DNA of 16,548 bases from an uncultured Ruminococcus sp. (GCA_945867875.1 CAMBJF010000033.1:1-16548); one strand, 5' to 3'. Shown: positions 1-7,195, counted from the stretch's first letter. Notes: a model not told the origin generated them from the letters alone. Numbers and translations are program-made.

Positions 1-26
1 ATATTTATCTACATAATTGAAACCAT

Positions 27-50
27 AAAAAAAGAGACTACTATGCCTCT
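27..50 (-). terminator. Probable rho-independent terminator after truncated cas3
   Basis: Read on the minus strand, AGAGGC and GTCTCT form a 6-bp stem (one G-T wobble) around an ATAGTA loop, followed directly by seven T residues. It lies about 70 nt after the stop codon of the truncated cas3 gene, so it would end that transcript. The stem is short, so strength is uncertain. Confidence 0.5.
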
Positions 51-119
51 GCCTGTTCATATTATATTCATATAAAACGTGTCTAATTTTACACGATGAA
101 TTCTACAACTGATTTCGTG

Positions 120-926
120 TCAAGCAACGGCTATAATAGGGACTTTGTGAGCCATTGCATCTATTTTAGACACATTGGTAAGTTGTGATAACTTGCCGCT
201 GCCTGTGGGCATATTCATAATATGTATCCCGCCGTACTGACAGGCTGAAAATGCCTGCTCCTGCAAGCTCTTTCTTGCCGTCCTTACATCAGTATCGCAT
301 TTAAACTTTGCAAGCTCTATGTCAACATTTTCCAAAGCTTTTGAAAAATCTCCTTTTATGCTTCTGTCTGTATCGGGAGAACAAAATCTTTCCGTATCAA
401 TAAAATCCGCATCGGTAAGGCAGGAGAAAAGATATCTCGTAAAAAATGCAGACCTCTCTATACACTCGGGAATATCTCTTGTCCCGTCAGATATCATATT
501 GATAAGCGGCTTCATATCCGGCATACTCCGCCTGAAACGCTCTCCCTCGGGAAGATAATCGGAAGCGTCCTTGTTGAGTGCGGCGTGCAGAGTACCGTCA
601 TCGGGAGAATCATTTTTTGCACCGCCATTCTGCAGTCCCGAATGATGACCCGCAGCACAGTACGCAAGAAGATATGACGCAAGCCCGCCGCTTTTCATTA
701 TCTCAGCCGCACCGCAGCAGGCGTGTTCGCAGCGTATTTTTTCATTGTTCAGTCTCCGCTGAAAATCGGGTCTGCACTTGCCGATATCGTGAATACGTCC
801 GAGATAAAATGCCGCTGATTTAAGCTCGCTCACAGCAAATGACGCAGCAAGCTGTGCCGTGCCTTCAAGATGAGCTTCAAGAGTCTGTTTTCTGCCCTTA
901 TTGTCAACGTGTGCAAAGATTTCCAT
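120..926 (-). CDS. cas3: Truncated CRISPR-associated Cas3: HD nuclease domain plus Walker A only
   Basis: Cas3 is the nuclease-helicase that degrades target DNA in type I CRISPR systems. This 268-residue product has an HD domain: H19, the H46-D47 pair in HDIGK, H68, H94-H95 in AGHHSG, and the TDADF stretch near D172 typical of Cas3 HD modules. The helicase begins with Walker A (MPTGSGK, residues 239-245), where family members continue with Thr and several hundred further residues. Here the match stops after K245, and 23 unrelated residues lead to a TGA stop. The start is ATG at 924-926, with AGGAAG/GTGAG-type SD about 7 nt upstream and a consensus promoter at 950-979. No other cas gene or CRISPR repeat is visible. 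It is either a remnant of a deleted or interrupted system or a stand-alone HD (Cas3''-like) protein; a remnant is more likely because Walker A is cut mid-motif. The HD assignment is firm, the subtype (perhaps I-C-like) is a guess. Confidence 0.8.
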   Translation of the reverse strand: MEIFAHVDNKGRKQTLEAHLEGTAQLAASFAVSELKSAAFYLGRIHDIGKCRPDFQRRLNNEKIRCEHACCGAAEIMKSGGLASYLLAYCAAGHHSGLQNGGAKNDSPDDGTLHAALNKDASDYLPEGERFRRSMPDMKPLINMISDGTRDIPECIERSAFFTRYLFSCLTDADFIDTERFCSPDTDRSIKGDFSKALENVDIELAKFKCDTDVRTARKSLQEQAFSACQYGGIHIMNMPTGSGKLSQLTNVSKIDAMAHKVPIIAVA

Positions 927-949
927 ATTTTCTCACTTCCTTTTTGACA

Positions 950-979
950 ATTATATCATATTTTAGTTTAAAATGTCAA
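950..979 (-). promoter_or_regulatory. Sigma-A-type promoter of the truncated cas3 gene
   Basis: On the minus strand the -35 box TTGACA (974-979) and -10 box TATAAT (950-955) are both perfect, with an 18-bp spacer. Transcription would begin just upstream of the SD at about 935-942, giving a very short leader. Confidence 0.75.
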
Positions 980-1002
980 TTTTATAACAAAATGTTATAA
1001 AA
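980..1002. promoter_or_regulatory. Perfect palindrome next to the cas3 -35 box, operator candidate
   Basis: TTTTATAACA (980-989) and TGTTATAAAA (993-1002) are perfect 10-bp inverted arms around an AAA spacer. The left arm abuts the -35 box of the cas3 promoter (974-979), a usual position for a dimeric regulator. A T run follows on the plus strand (1004-1010), so a weak AT-rich terminator is an alternative, but no plus-strand gene precedes it. Confidence 0.45.
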
Positions 1003-1014
1003 GTTTTTTTGCTA

Positions 1015-1040
1015 TGTCGAAACAAGTCGATATTTGTCGA
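1015..1040. repeat. Three TGTCGA-type hexamers at exact 10-bp spacing
   Basis: TGTCGA (1015-1020), AGTCGA (1025-1030) and TGTCGA (1035-1040) are spaced one helical turn apart, just upstream of the palindrome and cas3 promoter. Phased direct repeats suit cooperative binding of a regulator on one DNA face. The units are short, so chance is not excluded. Confidence 0.35.
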
Positions 1041-1052
1041 GTTAAAAAAGAC

Positions 1053-1086
1053 AAAAAAATTCCGAGAAGATAATTCTCCTCGGAAT
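1053..1086 (-). terminator. Rho-independent terminator of the seven-gene operon
   Basis: On the minus strand ATTCCGAG (1079-1086) pairs with CTCGGAAT (1059-1066); part of the intervening bases can extend the stem. Seven T residues follow (1053-1059). It starts 12 nt after the stop of the epimerase-like gene and separates the operon from cas3 downstream. Confidence 0.8.
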
Positions 1087-1097
1087 AAAAAGCAAAT

Positions 1098-1949
1098 TTA
1101 CTTTATTTCAATGTCAAAAGAATAGCTGTAGCTTTCGGAAGGACCAATGTGCTTTGCGTGAGGCATTTTTGTAAGCTCCTCGGTGTCACAGCAGTAAACG
1201 GGAGCGCTTGCCCAAGGTTCAAGGCATACAAAGTGACCTCTCTCATCGTAAGGCGACCATACCGCAATGCAGCCCGAATTGTCATAGCTTACAGTGACCG
1301 CCCTGCCGCTTTTACGGCTTACAAGGGAAATCTTTGAAGAGTTAGGTTTGTCCTTCATAAACACATCGTTTTTGAAAAGTTCTCTTGTAACAGCGACCTT
1401 GTTTGCATTGTCAAGAACGGTAACGCCGAAATCGTCCTGAGTAACAGTCTCGTTCTTTTCGTAAACCACATCGTAGTCCTCAAAGGTGCTGTCCTTGTCG
1501 GCTTCAAAGGGACAGAGAAATCCGGGGTGACCGCCCACAAAGAAAGGCATATCCTCATTGCCTGTGTTCTTCACATTCATAGTCACAGAAAGTTTGCTTC
1601 CGCTCAAAGCATATGTAACGGCGAAATCAAAATCAAAGGGATATTTTGCCTTTGTCTCATCATTTGAGAAAATTTTCAGAGTAACGCTGCCGTCATTTTC
1701 TTCTGCGGCGGAAAAATCGGTATCACGGGCAAAGCCGTGGTTTGAAAGGGCATATTCTTTGCCATTCACTGTGTATTTCTTGCTCTTTGTGTTGCAGACA
1801 AAGGGGAAAAGCAATGGTGCGTGTCTCTTCCACACGTCCTCCGCTGTCCAAATGTACTCATTGTCCGAAGCGTCCTTTAAGGAGTGAAGCTCGCCGCCGA
1901 AGCTGTCGATAACAGCTGTGAGCTTGTCGGATTTAATTGTGTATTTCAT
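1098..1949 (-). CDS. Aldose 1-epimerase family protein (LacX-like)
   Basis: This 283-residue cytoplasmic protein belongs to the galactose-mutarotase-like fold, whose members interconvert alpha and beta anomers of sugars or sugar phosphates. Visible family marks are the HAPLLFPFVC segment (43-52), NHGFARD with H71, GGHPGF with H141, and LEPW with E244, at the places of the usual His/His/Glu catalytic set. No signal peptide is present. The ATG at 1947-1949 has an AGGCAGGA-type SD. It is the last gene of the operon, 17 nt after the NYN gene stop and followed by the hairpin at 1059-1086. The exact sugar cannot be told from sequence; the LacX-like subgroup is often a general hexose mutarotase. The fold is confident, the substrate unknown. 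Confidence 0.85.
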   Translation of the reverse strand: MKYTIKSDKLTAVIDSFGGELHSLKDASDNEYIWTAEDVWKRHAPLLFPFVCNTKSKKYTVNGKEYALSNHGFARDTDFSAAEENDGSVTLKIFSNDETKAKYPFDFDFAVTYALSGSKLSVTMNVKNTGNEDMPFFVGGHPGFLCPFEADKDSTFEDYDVVYEKNETVTQDDFGVTVLDNANKVAVTRELFKNDVFMKDKPNSSKISLVSRKSGRAVTVSYDNSGCIAVWSPYDERGHFVCLEPWASAPVYCCDTEELTKMPHAKHIGPSESYSYSFDIEIK

Positions 1950-1966
1950 AAAAATTCCTGCCTTTC

Positions 1967-2716
1967 TCAGTTATTCTTTTTGCGGATATAAATTACCTTA
2001 ACATTGCCCTTTTCGGAGGGAATGGAGTAGACCTCAAAAATGTTCATCGACTTGATAAACGGAGTAAGCTTCTGAAAACCGAAGCTTCTTACATCAAAGC
2101 TTGGATATCGCTTTAAAAGGATATTTCCCACCTCGCTGAGAGATGCCCAGCCGTCATCGTCGGAGACCTCAGAAATAATTGCGCAGATAGCCGAACGAAT
2201 TGTCTTGACCTTTAAGACCTCGTGCTCGCCCTCGGCAGACTTTTCCTTTTCCTGCTCTGCGTTGTCGGCATTATCCGCAGTCTCGCCCTGTGCCAGTATC
2301 TCAAGATAAACAAATCTGTTGCAGGCGGAGATAAACGGTGTGGGAGTCTTTTTCTCGCCCATACCGATGACATATTTTCCAGACTCTCTTAGGCGTGCGG
2401 CAAGGCGGGTAAAATCGCTGTCGCTGGAAACGATGCAGAAACCGTCCACATTCCCCGAATAAAGGATATCCATTGCGTCGATTATCATTGCGGAATCTGT
2501 GGCATTTTTTCCCGTGGTATAGCTGTACTGCTGAATGGGGGTGATGCTGTGGTTCAAAAGTGCCTGCTTCCATGACCCGAGAGCGGGACGTGTCCAGTCA
2601 CCGTAAATTCGTTTGTAGGTGATTATACCGTCATTGGAAAGCTCATCTAAAATGGGCTTGATATATTTTTCGGAAACATTGTCAGCGTCAATAAGCACTG
2701 CAAATCTTTTATCCAT
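1967..2716 (-). CDS. NYN-domain putative RNase with C-terminal OST-HTH (LOTUS) domain
   Basis: Residues 4-140 form a NYN (LabA/DUF88, PIN-like) nuclease domain. Acidic residues expected to bind metal are visible: D10 and D12 in LIDADN, D74 in the ATDSAMIID segment, and D99/D101 in SSDSDF. A charged Ala/Glu-rich linker (about 143-167) leads to an OST-HTH/LOTUS domain (about 168-246), a winged-helix module proposed to bind RNA. The pair is known in bacteria and is thought to act on RNA, though substrates are mostly unknown. The ATG at 2714-2716 has a GAAAGG SD. It sits between the transglutaminase-like gene (32 nt gap) and the epimerase gene (17 nt gap). Its presence among secreted and metabolic proteins is odd; a post-transcriptional role is inference only. 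Confidence 0.88.
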   Translation of the reverse strand: MDKRFAVLIDADNVSEKYIKPILDELSNDGIITYKRIYGDWTRPALGSWKQALLNHSITPIQQYSYTTGKNATDSAMIIDAMDILYSGNVDGFCIVSSDSDFTRLAARLRESGKYVIGMGEKKTPTPFISACNRFVYLEILAQGETADNADNAEQEKEKSAEGEHEVLKVKTIRSAICAIISEVSDDDGWASLSEVGNILLKRYPSFDVRSFGFQKLTPFIKSMNIFEVYSIPSEKGNVKVIYIRKKNN

Positions 2717-2748
2717 AGTCAGATGACCAACCTTTCAAATCCGTAGGC

Positions 2749-3969
2749 TTATGATGCCTTGTTAAGACGGACAGCCTTTTTTATCCTTGCATTATCGTCA
2801 TATGTACCTGCGCTGTAAACAAGCTTTCCGTCAGATATGTAAATATCGTATATCTGCTCATTTTTTCCAAGCTTCGGAGCATAGACCTTGTATATCTTAT
2901 TTTTCGTTGTATCATAGCGGTAAATTACCGTGGGGCTGTTGAAATAAACGCTTTTTCCGTAAACGACAGTCTGGGAAAAGGGTATCTTCCAGTCCATATC
3001 CTCCCCTGCGTGCCATACTCCCGAAATGGTGTATATAAGCTTGCTTTCGCCGCTGTTGAAGCTGTATCGGTTGAGCCCCTCCCTGTTGGTATAGTACCAG
3101 TATCCGCCGAGATAGCTTATCCTTGTGTTGGATTCTGTCCAGAATGCATTTTCAAAAAAGCTGTCATCGGCTTTTTCGGCTTTCTTTGAAAGGTCGTGTT
3201 CAAGCTCTTCACGAGCCATGCTTTCATCGCTCTGGAGTATCATCTGATGCATAAAAGTGTTCTTTGTTATCTCGACCGAATCGTCCCAGGTCACGTCAAT
3301 GTGATACCACTGCCCGTCGATCTCCACCATATTCCAAATGTGGTCGTCGGTGGTGACATTGATGCAGGGAATATCAAGCTTATCCATAAAATACTGAAAG
3401 CCCAGTGCATAGCCCACACAGACAGAAGAGCTCTTTGCAAAAGCGTCATAGATATTTCTGCCGAACTCCGTTTCGTCACCGTCGTAATAGGTTATATGCG
3501 CCGCAAGACGGTCGTGGACATAGAGCACCTTTTCCTCGTCGCTCCAGTTTTTGCCAATGCCCTTCATAACCGAATCGGAAAATTTCTTTATCTTTTTATC
3601 CCTGCTTTCAAGCTCGCCATAGGCACAGTTATAGATAGGCTTGAAGCCGAGAATATGCTCATCGCTCCTGTATCTGAGCGATGCCTGAACAACATTCACA
3701 TAGTAAAGCTCAGGCTCATTCATAAGGACTGTTGTGTAGATATCCTCAAATTCATCGTAAGTCACATTATACCTAGAGATATCCACCTCTTCCTCAACAA
3801 AGCTTTCAAGAGTGCTCTTAAAAAGCTCCGCAAGGGCAATTTCATTGTCATTAAAGCCTTTGACCCTGTAGATATCCTCCCCTGCATAAGCCGAAGCCCC
3901 TGCACACAGTGATACAGCCGCCGCAGCCGCTGCTATTACCGAAAGGACAGTTTTATAAAAACTTTTCAC
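2749..3969 (-). CDS. Secreted transglutaminase-like (papain-fold) domain protein
   Basis: The 406-residue product starts with a signal peptide (Lys near the N terminus, Ala-rich hydrophobic core 7-24, probable cleavage near ASAYA-G). The transglutaminase-like core lies at about 145-230 with a Cys-His-Asp triad: C184 in SSVCVGYA, H210 in DDHIWN, and D225 in WYHIDVTWDD. Such bacterial secreted proteins are commonly assigned as peptidases or cross-linkers at the cell surface. The C-terminal 170 residues are rich in Tyr and beta-strand-like segments (WYYTN, YRYDT), resembling a propeller-like or DUF5050-type region, but this is not firm. The start is GTG at 3967-3969 with AAGGCGG SD 6 nt upstream, which overlaps the stop of the upstream HAD gene and suggests coupling. 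Confidence 0.85.
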   Translation of the reverse strand: MKSFYKTVLSVIAAAAAAVSLCAGASAYAGEDIYRVKGFNDNEIALAELFKSTLESFVEEEVDISRYNVTYDEFEDIYTTVLMNEPELYYVNVVQASLRYRSDEHILGFKPIYNCAYGELESRDKKIKKFSDSVMKGIGKNWSDEEKVLYVHDRLAAHITYYDGDETEFGRNIYDAFAKSSSVCVGYALGFQYFMDKLDIPCINVTTDDHIWNMVEIDGQWYHIDVTWDDSVEITKNTFMHQMILQSDESMAREELEHDLSKKAEKADDSFFENAFWTESNTRISYLGGYWYYTNREGLNRYSFNSGESKLIYTISGVWHAGEDMDWKIPFSQTVVYGKSVYFNSPTVIYRYDTTKNKIYKVYAPKLGKNEQIYDIYISDGKLVYSAGTYDDNARIKKAVRLNKAS

Positions 3970-3980
3970 ATCACACCGCC

Positions 3981-4652
3981 TTATATCTTATTTTCTGCTA
4001 TGAGAGGCAGCATTTCTCTGAAATTCATTACAAAGAAATCAGCTATCTGCTTCATTGTAACATAGTCCTCGGAGGAATATTCGTCGTAAACCGCCGCAGT
4101 TGCCATTCCTGCATTCCCTGCGCTGACGATCCCTTTGAGCACGTCCTCAAAAACTATACATTCCCAAGGGGGAACACCTATCATTTCAGCCGCTTTCAGA
4201 TAAACATCGGGGTGATCCTTGTCTGCACCTGCCTCATCGGTGGTGATGAATGCGTCAAAAAGGCTGTAAACGCAGTTTCTCCGAAGCACAGGCTCATAAA
4301 GCCGTCTCGGAGAAGCGGTGGCAAGGGCTATTTTTCCGCCTTTTGACCTTATCAGCCGAAGAAGCTCTTCTGCGCCGTCTTTGAGAAAAATATTGTATCT
4401 GTATTCCTGCTCCGCAAGCTCATTGCATTCAGATTGGAGCTGCTCAAAGGAGTATGTCAGACCTTTTGAGCAGAAAAACTCAAATACTTCATCATAAGTC
4501 ATAGCCGCAGCCTGATGAAGCTCTCTTTCCGAAAGGCGAATGTGATTTTTCTCCATAAGCTTTCTGTCTATTTTTTCCCAGACCCCGTTTGAATCAACAA
4601 GCGTTCCGTCAAGGTCAAAAATAAATCCGTTTATGCCCGAAAGAATGTTCAA
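3981..4652 (-). CDS. HAD superfamily phosphatase/phosphomutase (first of two)
   Basis: This is a HAD hydrolase of the beta-phosphoglucomutase-like subgroup with a helical cap. Motif I is FDLDGTLVDS with the nucleophile Asp and the acid/base Asp two residues later. Motif II is ATASPRR, and motifs III-IV are the ADKDHPDVY and VFEDVLKGI segments. Members dephosphorylate small phosphorylated metabolites or isomerise sugar phosphates; the substrate cannot be told. Two TTG codons compete as start, at 4656-4658 and 4650-4652. I chose the inner one because AGGGGG (4661-4666) is 8 nt from it but only 2 nt from the outer. The following transglutaminase-like gene starts 11 nt after this gene's stop. Confidence 0.85.
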   Translation of the reverse strand: MNILSGINGFIFDLDGTLVDSNGVWEKIDRKLMEKNHIRLSERELHQAAAMTYDEVFEFFCSKGLTYSFEQLQSECNELAEQEYRYNIFLKDGAEELLRLIRSKGGKIALATASPRRLYEPVLRRNCVYSLFDAFITTDEAGADKDHPDVYLKAAEMIGVPPWECIVFEDVLKGIVSAGNAGMATAAVYDEYSSEDYVTMKQIADFFVMNFREMLPLIAENKI

Positions 4653-4677
4653 AAGCAAGTCCCCCTGTCATATATGC

Positions 4678-5319
4678 TCAGAAAAGCTCCATAGCCTCGG
4701 CAAGCGAATTTTTCAGCGAATATACCATTGAAATAATCTCCTCATCGGGAGGTATCATATCGGGTATCATAACAGGCTTCATTCCCGCCGCATATGCCGC
4801 TCTTATGCCGTTGGGCGAATCCTCGAGGACATAGCAGTCACAGGGAGAGATGCCCATTTTTTCGCTGCACGCAAGAAAAATATCAGGATAAGGTTTGCTT
4901 CTGAGCCCCATATCTCCGCAGACGAATATGTCAAAATATTTGAGAACGCCTATCTTGCCCAGAAACTCCTTGACCGCCCATTCTCTTGTCGATGAGCCTA
5001 CAGCGGTCTTATAGCCCTTTGCAGTAACATATTCAAGTATCTCTGTAATGCCCTCTTTGGGAGGAAAACCGTTGTCCCCTATCATCTCGTCAATGTACTT
5101 GTGCTTTAGATCCATAAGCCTGTCAAAGTCAAAATCGCCGTAGACCGATGTGTAGATCTCACGGGTCTTTGCGTTGCTCGTGCCGATAGTTCTGAGGCTT
5201 ACATTTTCGATGTCTGCAAGCCCCATTTCCCTGCCCGCTCTCACAACGGCATCATTTATTATCCGCTCGGAGTCTATCATCAGACCGTCCATATCAAAGA
5301 TTATGCCCTGCGAGACCAT
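4678..5319 (-). CDS. HAD superfamily phosphatase/phosphomutase (second of two)
   Basis: A 213-residue HAD hydrolase with all four motifs: FDMDGLMIDSE (D9, D11), GSSTRE, the SKPYPDIF Lys loop, and LEDSPNGI. The alpha-helical cap between motif I and II places it with beta-phosphoglucomutase-like and GS1-type phosphatases. The true start is ATG 5317-5319, one base after the TGA of the DUF308 gene. An in-frame upstream start near 5418 would run through the coding end of that gene and add residues unlike the family. The near-contact of stop and start implies translational coupling. It lies directly before the other HAD gene, but the two are divergent in motif details, so a recent tandem duplication is unlikely. 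Confidence 0.88.
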   Translation of the reverse strand: MVSQGIIFDMDGLMIDSERIINDAVVRAGREMGLADIENVSLRTIGTSNAKTREIYTSVYGDFDFDRLMDLKHKYIDEMIGDNGFPPKEGITEILEYVTAKGYKTAVGSSTREWAVKEFLGKIGVLKYFDIFVCGDMGLRSKPYPDIFLACSEKMGISPCDCYVLEDSPNGIRAAYAAGMKPVMIPDMIPPDEEIISMVYSLKNSLAEAMELF

Positions 5320-5320
5320 A

Positions 5321-5899
5321 TCACTCGGTACCTCTGAAATTATAGAAATACTTTGCACTTCCAAGCCATTCGTAGAGAAGCTCGGTGCCATGGATAATGA
5401 AGTAGATGCCCACAGCAAGGGCTGTCAGGTTTGTAAAAATCGATTCAGCGTTGATAATTACAATAACGCCGAGGATAACAAATGCACCTGAAAATATCAT
5501 TCTTGGGATATACCATTCCTTGTCGTCAGGATTTTTCTGACTTGCAATAAATGCACGGACACCCTCGCAGGTGAGGATAATTCCGCCAATGATGAACACA
5601 AGCTTGCCCAGCTTATTGAAAAGCCCCGTATTGAGCAGGAGAAAGCCCAACGCCAGCCATATGACTATATCAAGGCTGAAGCTGCTTTTTCCAAGCCTTT
5701 TTGCCTGAAGTATCCTTATGATAAGGGTGATGACTCCTGTTATAAGAGCGCACACGCCTAAAAAGCCCGAAATGGTGCTGATGGTTTCTTTTCTGTGGAT
5801 AAGAGCCAGAATGCCCACAACTATCATACCGATGCCCGAAATGAGCCAGAGAACAAGCAGAACGACCTTTTTCCTGTCTGCCGATGTAAGTTTACTCAA
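5321..5899 (-). CDS. DUF308/HdeD-like six-helix membrane protein
   Basis: The 192-residue product has six hydrophobic segments, at about 13-35, 40-63, 75-92, 97-118, 132-150 and 155-176, each pair joined by short charged loops. This short, evenly spaced six-helix layout with Gly-rich helices is that of the HdeD/DUF308 family, of which the Escherichia coli member is linked to acid resistance; function in Clostridia is unknown. The start is TTG 5897-5899, convincingly set by a near-perfect AAGGAGGT SD 7 nt upstream. The preceding CAP gene stops 17 nt before it, and the HAD gene begins one base after its stop. Confidence 0.75.
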   Translation of the reverse strand: MSKLTSADRKKVVLLVLWLISGIGMIVVGILALIHRKETISTISGFLGVCALITGVITLIIRILQAKRLGKSSFSLDIVIWLALGFLLLNTGLFNKLGKLVFIIGGIILTCEGVRAFIASQKNPDDKEWYIPRMIFSGAFVILGVIVIINAESIFTNLTALAVGIYFIIHGTELLYEWLGSAKYFYNFRGTE

Positions 5900-5916
5900 A
5901 ATAATACCTCCTTGAA

Positions 5917-6963
5917 TCAGTCGGAAATGAATATCTGTATCCAGCAGTTGGTTGACGGGTCATATCCGACTCCTACAGATGTGTAGTCATTTGAAAGAAT
6001 GTTTTTTCTGTGACCGTCGGAGTTCATCCAACAGTCCATAACGTCCTTGGGAGTTGTCTGACCCTTGGCGATGTTCTCACCCGCATAGCCGTAGGGAACG
6101 GTTATTGCGGTAAAGCAGATTGTACCGTCGGGACGGGTGTGTGAGAATGTGTCGTTTATCTCAGCAACACGCACCTTTGCATCTTCACAGAGTGCATCGC
6201 TTTTCTTAAGATCAGGAAGTCCTGCGGCTGCTCTCTCTTTATTGATGAGCTTAATTACCTCGTCAACATAATCGGAGGTATCGGAACTGCTGCCTGATGT
6301 ATCATTGCTGCCGCCCCAGCTGAAAGTGTAGTCCTCGCCGGCAAATACATCGCCGCTGCCGCCCATTTCAAAATAAACTGTGCCGTCTGAAACAGAGCCG
6401 ACATTTACATCAAATTCAACAGCCGAATTGCTGTCGTATGCGTCATATAAAAGGAATGTGGCTTTGCCGGTCTTTTTGCCCTTTATTTTGAGCTTGTAGC
6501 CGCTGCCGTCACTGAGAGGGCTGCCTGAAAATGAGCATATTTTCTGATCTGAGCACTCTACCATTAAGCTGTCGATATCGGTGTAGACATAAACGATAAC
6601 GCTGCCGCCTTTTTTAACATTCACAACACTGTCATCAGACGCTGAGGTAACAGTAACGGTGCACTTGTATTTTTTGCCGTTGTACTTGGCGTAAATATAG
6701 GCAGTACCCTCGCTTACGCCCGTTACCTTGCCCTTGGAATACTTCGCAACGTTCTTATCGGACATAGACCAGGTTATCTTGCCGCCGGATGCGTTCACAA
6801 GCTTAAGCGAAGCGGTCTCGCCCACTTCCAGTGTGATCGACGTTTTATTTAGCCCCACTTTCTGAGCCGCACTAACGGGAGCTGCACATAAAAATACCAT
6901 TCCAAGCAGAAGCATTGCCGCCGAAAGAATAACGGCAAAAGCCTTTTTAAGCGTTAAATTCAT
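5917..6963 (-). CDS. Secreted protein with Big_2 Ig-like domain and C-terminal CAP/SCP domain
   Basis: A 348-residue exported protein: signal peptide 1-33 ending APVSAA, a Big_2-type Ig-like domain at about 34-106 (LNKTSITLEVGET ... CTVTVTS), a second beta-rich region 112-200, a Ser/Gly/Asp linker 201-232, and a CAP domain at about 233-348. The CAP marks are H275 in FSHTRPDG, GEN with E296, H318 in SDGHRKNIL and VGVGY. Secreted bacterial CAP proteins are poorly characterised; roles in envelope or host interaction are suggested. The ATG at 6961-6963 was chosen because a longer reading begins inside the promoter -35 box (7054-7059). The SD-like GGTGGG is modest. It is the first gene of the seven-gene operon. 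Confidence 0.88.
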   Translation of the reverse strand: MNLTLKKAFAVILSAAMLLLGMVFLCAAPVSAAQKVGLNKTSITLEVGETASLKLVNASGGKITWSMSDKNVAKYSKGKVTGVSEGTAYIYAKYNGKKYKCTVTVTSASDDSVVNVKKGGSVIVYVYTDIDSLMVECSDQKICSFSGSPLSDGSGYKLKIKGKKTGKATFLLYDAYDSNSAVEFDVNVGSVSDGTVYFEMGGSGDVFAGEDYTFSWGGSNDTSGSSSDTSDYVDEVIKLINKERAAAGLPDLKKSDALCEDAKVRVAEINDTFSHTRPDGTICFTAITVPYGYAGENIAKGQTTPKDVMDCWMNSDGHRKNILSNDYTSVGVGYDPSTNCWIQIFISD

Positions 6964-7030
6964 ATTTCCCACCGAACCCTTCATAATTTTGACGCAGAAG
7001 CCTTGTCGATTTCTGCATATTAATATGATT

Positions 7031-7059
7031 ATTATACCAAATTTATTCAAATAAGTCAA
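7031..7059 (-). promoter_or_regulatory. Sigma-A-type promoter of the seven-gene operon
   Basis: On the minus strand TTGACT (7054-7059) and TATAAT (7031-7036) are separated by 17 bp. The predicted transcript start near 7024 leaves a leader of about 60 nt with a small stem (GCAGAA pairs with TTCTGC). No known riboswitch was recognised in it. Confidence 0.85.
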
Positions 7060-7106
7060 TCACCTTTGACGAATTTTAACAACTGTCGGAAATGCTCAAA
7101 TCCTGT

Positions 7107-7135
7107 TTGACAAATTGAAAGCCCTGTGATATAAT
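7107..7135 (+). promoter_or_regulatory. Sigma-A-type promoter of the FecR-like gene pair
   Basis: Perfect TTGACA (7107-7112) and TATAAT (7130-7135) with a 17-bp spacer. It is back to back with the minus-strand promoter at 7031-7059, about 47 bp apart, so a protein bound between could affect both units. Confidence 0.88.
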
Positions 7136-7195
7136 ATAGAGAAATATATACATAGGGCGAAATATGCCCCAATAAAAGGAATGGTTCTTTATACG

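Noticed and set aside
980..1010. Plus-strand rho-independent terminator
   Set aside because: A T run follows the palindrome, but the stem is nearly all A-T and no plus-strand gene leads into it; an operator fits better.
1..1060. CRISPR array next to cas3
   Set aside because: No regularly spaced repeats of 25-40 bases are present; only short hexamers at 10-bp spacing were found.
3196..3912. A 238-codon open frame on the plus strand
   Set aside because: It is antisense to the transglutaminase-like gene, which has a signal peptide and catalytic triad. The plus-strand product has no SD or recognisable domain.
5320..5418. A longer start for the second HAD gene
   Set aside because: It would overlap about 97 bases of the DUF308 gene end, adds non-family residues, and the ATG 5317-5319 directly after the stop is better placed.
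6964..7024. Riboswitch in the CAP operon leader
   Set aside because: The leader is only about 60 nt with one small stem; no known aptamer core was recognised.
6964..7059. A longer start for the CAP protein
   Set aside because: It begins within the -35 box of the operon promoter, so it could not be in the transcript, and it would put residues before a good signal peptide.
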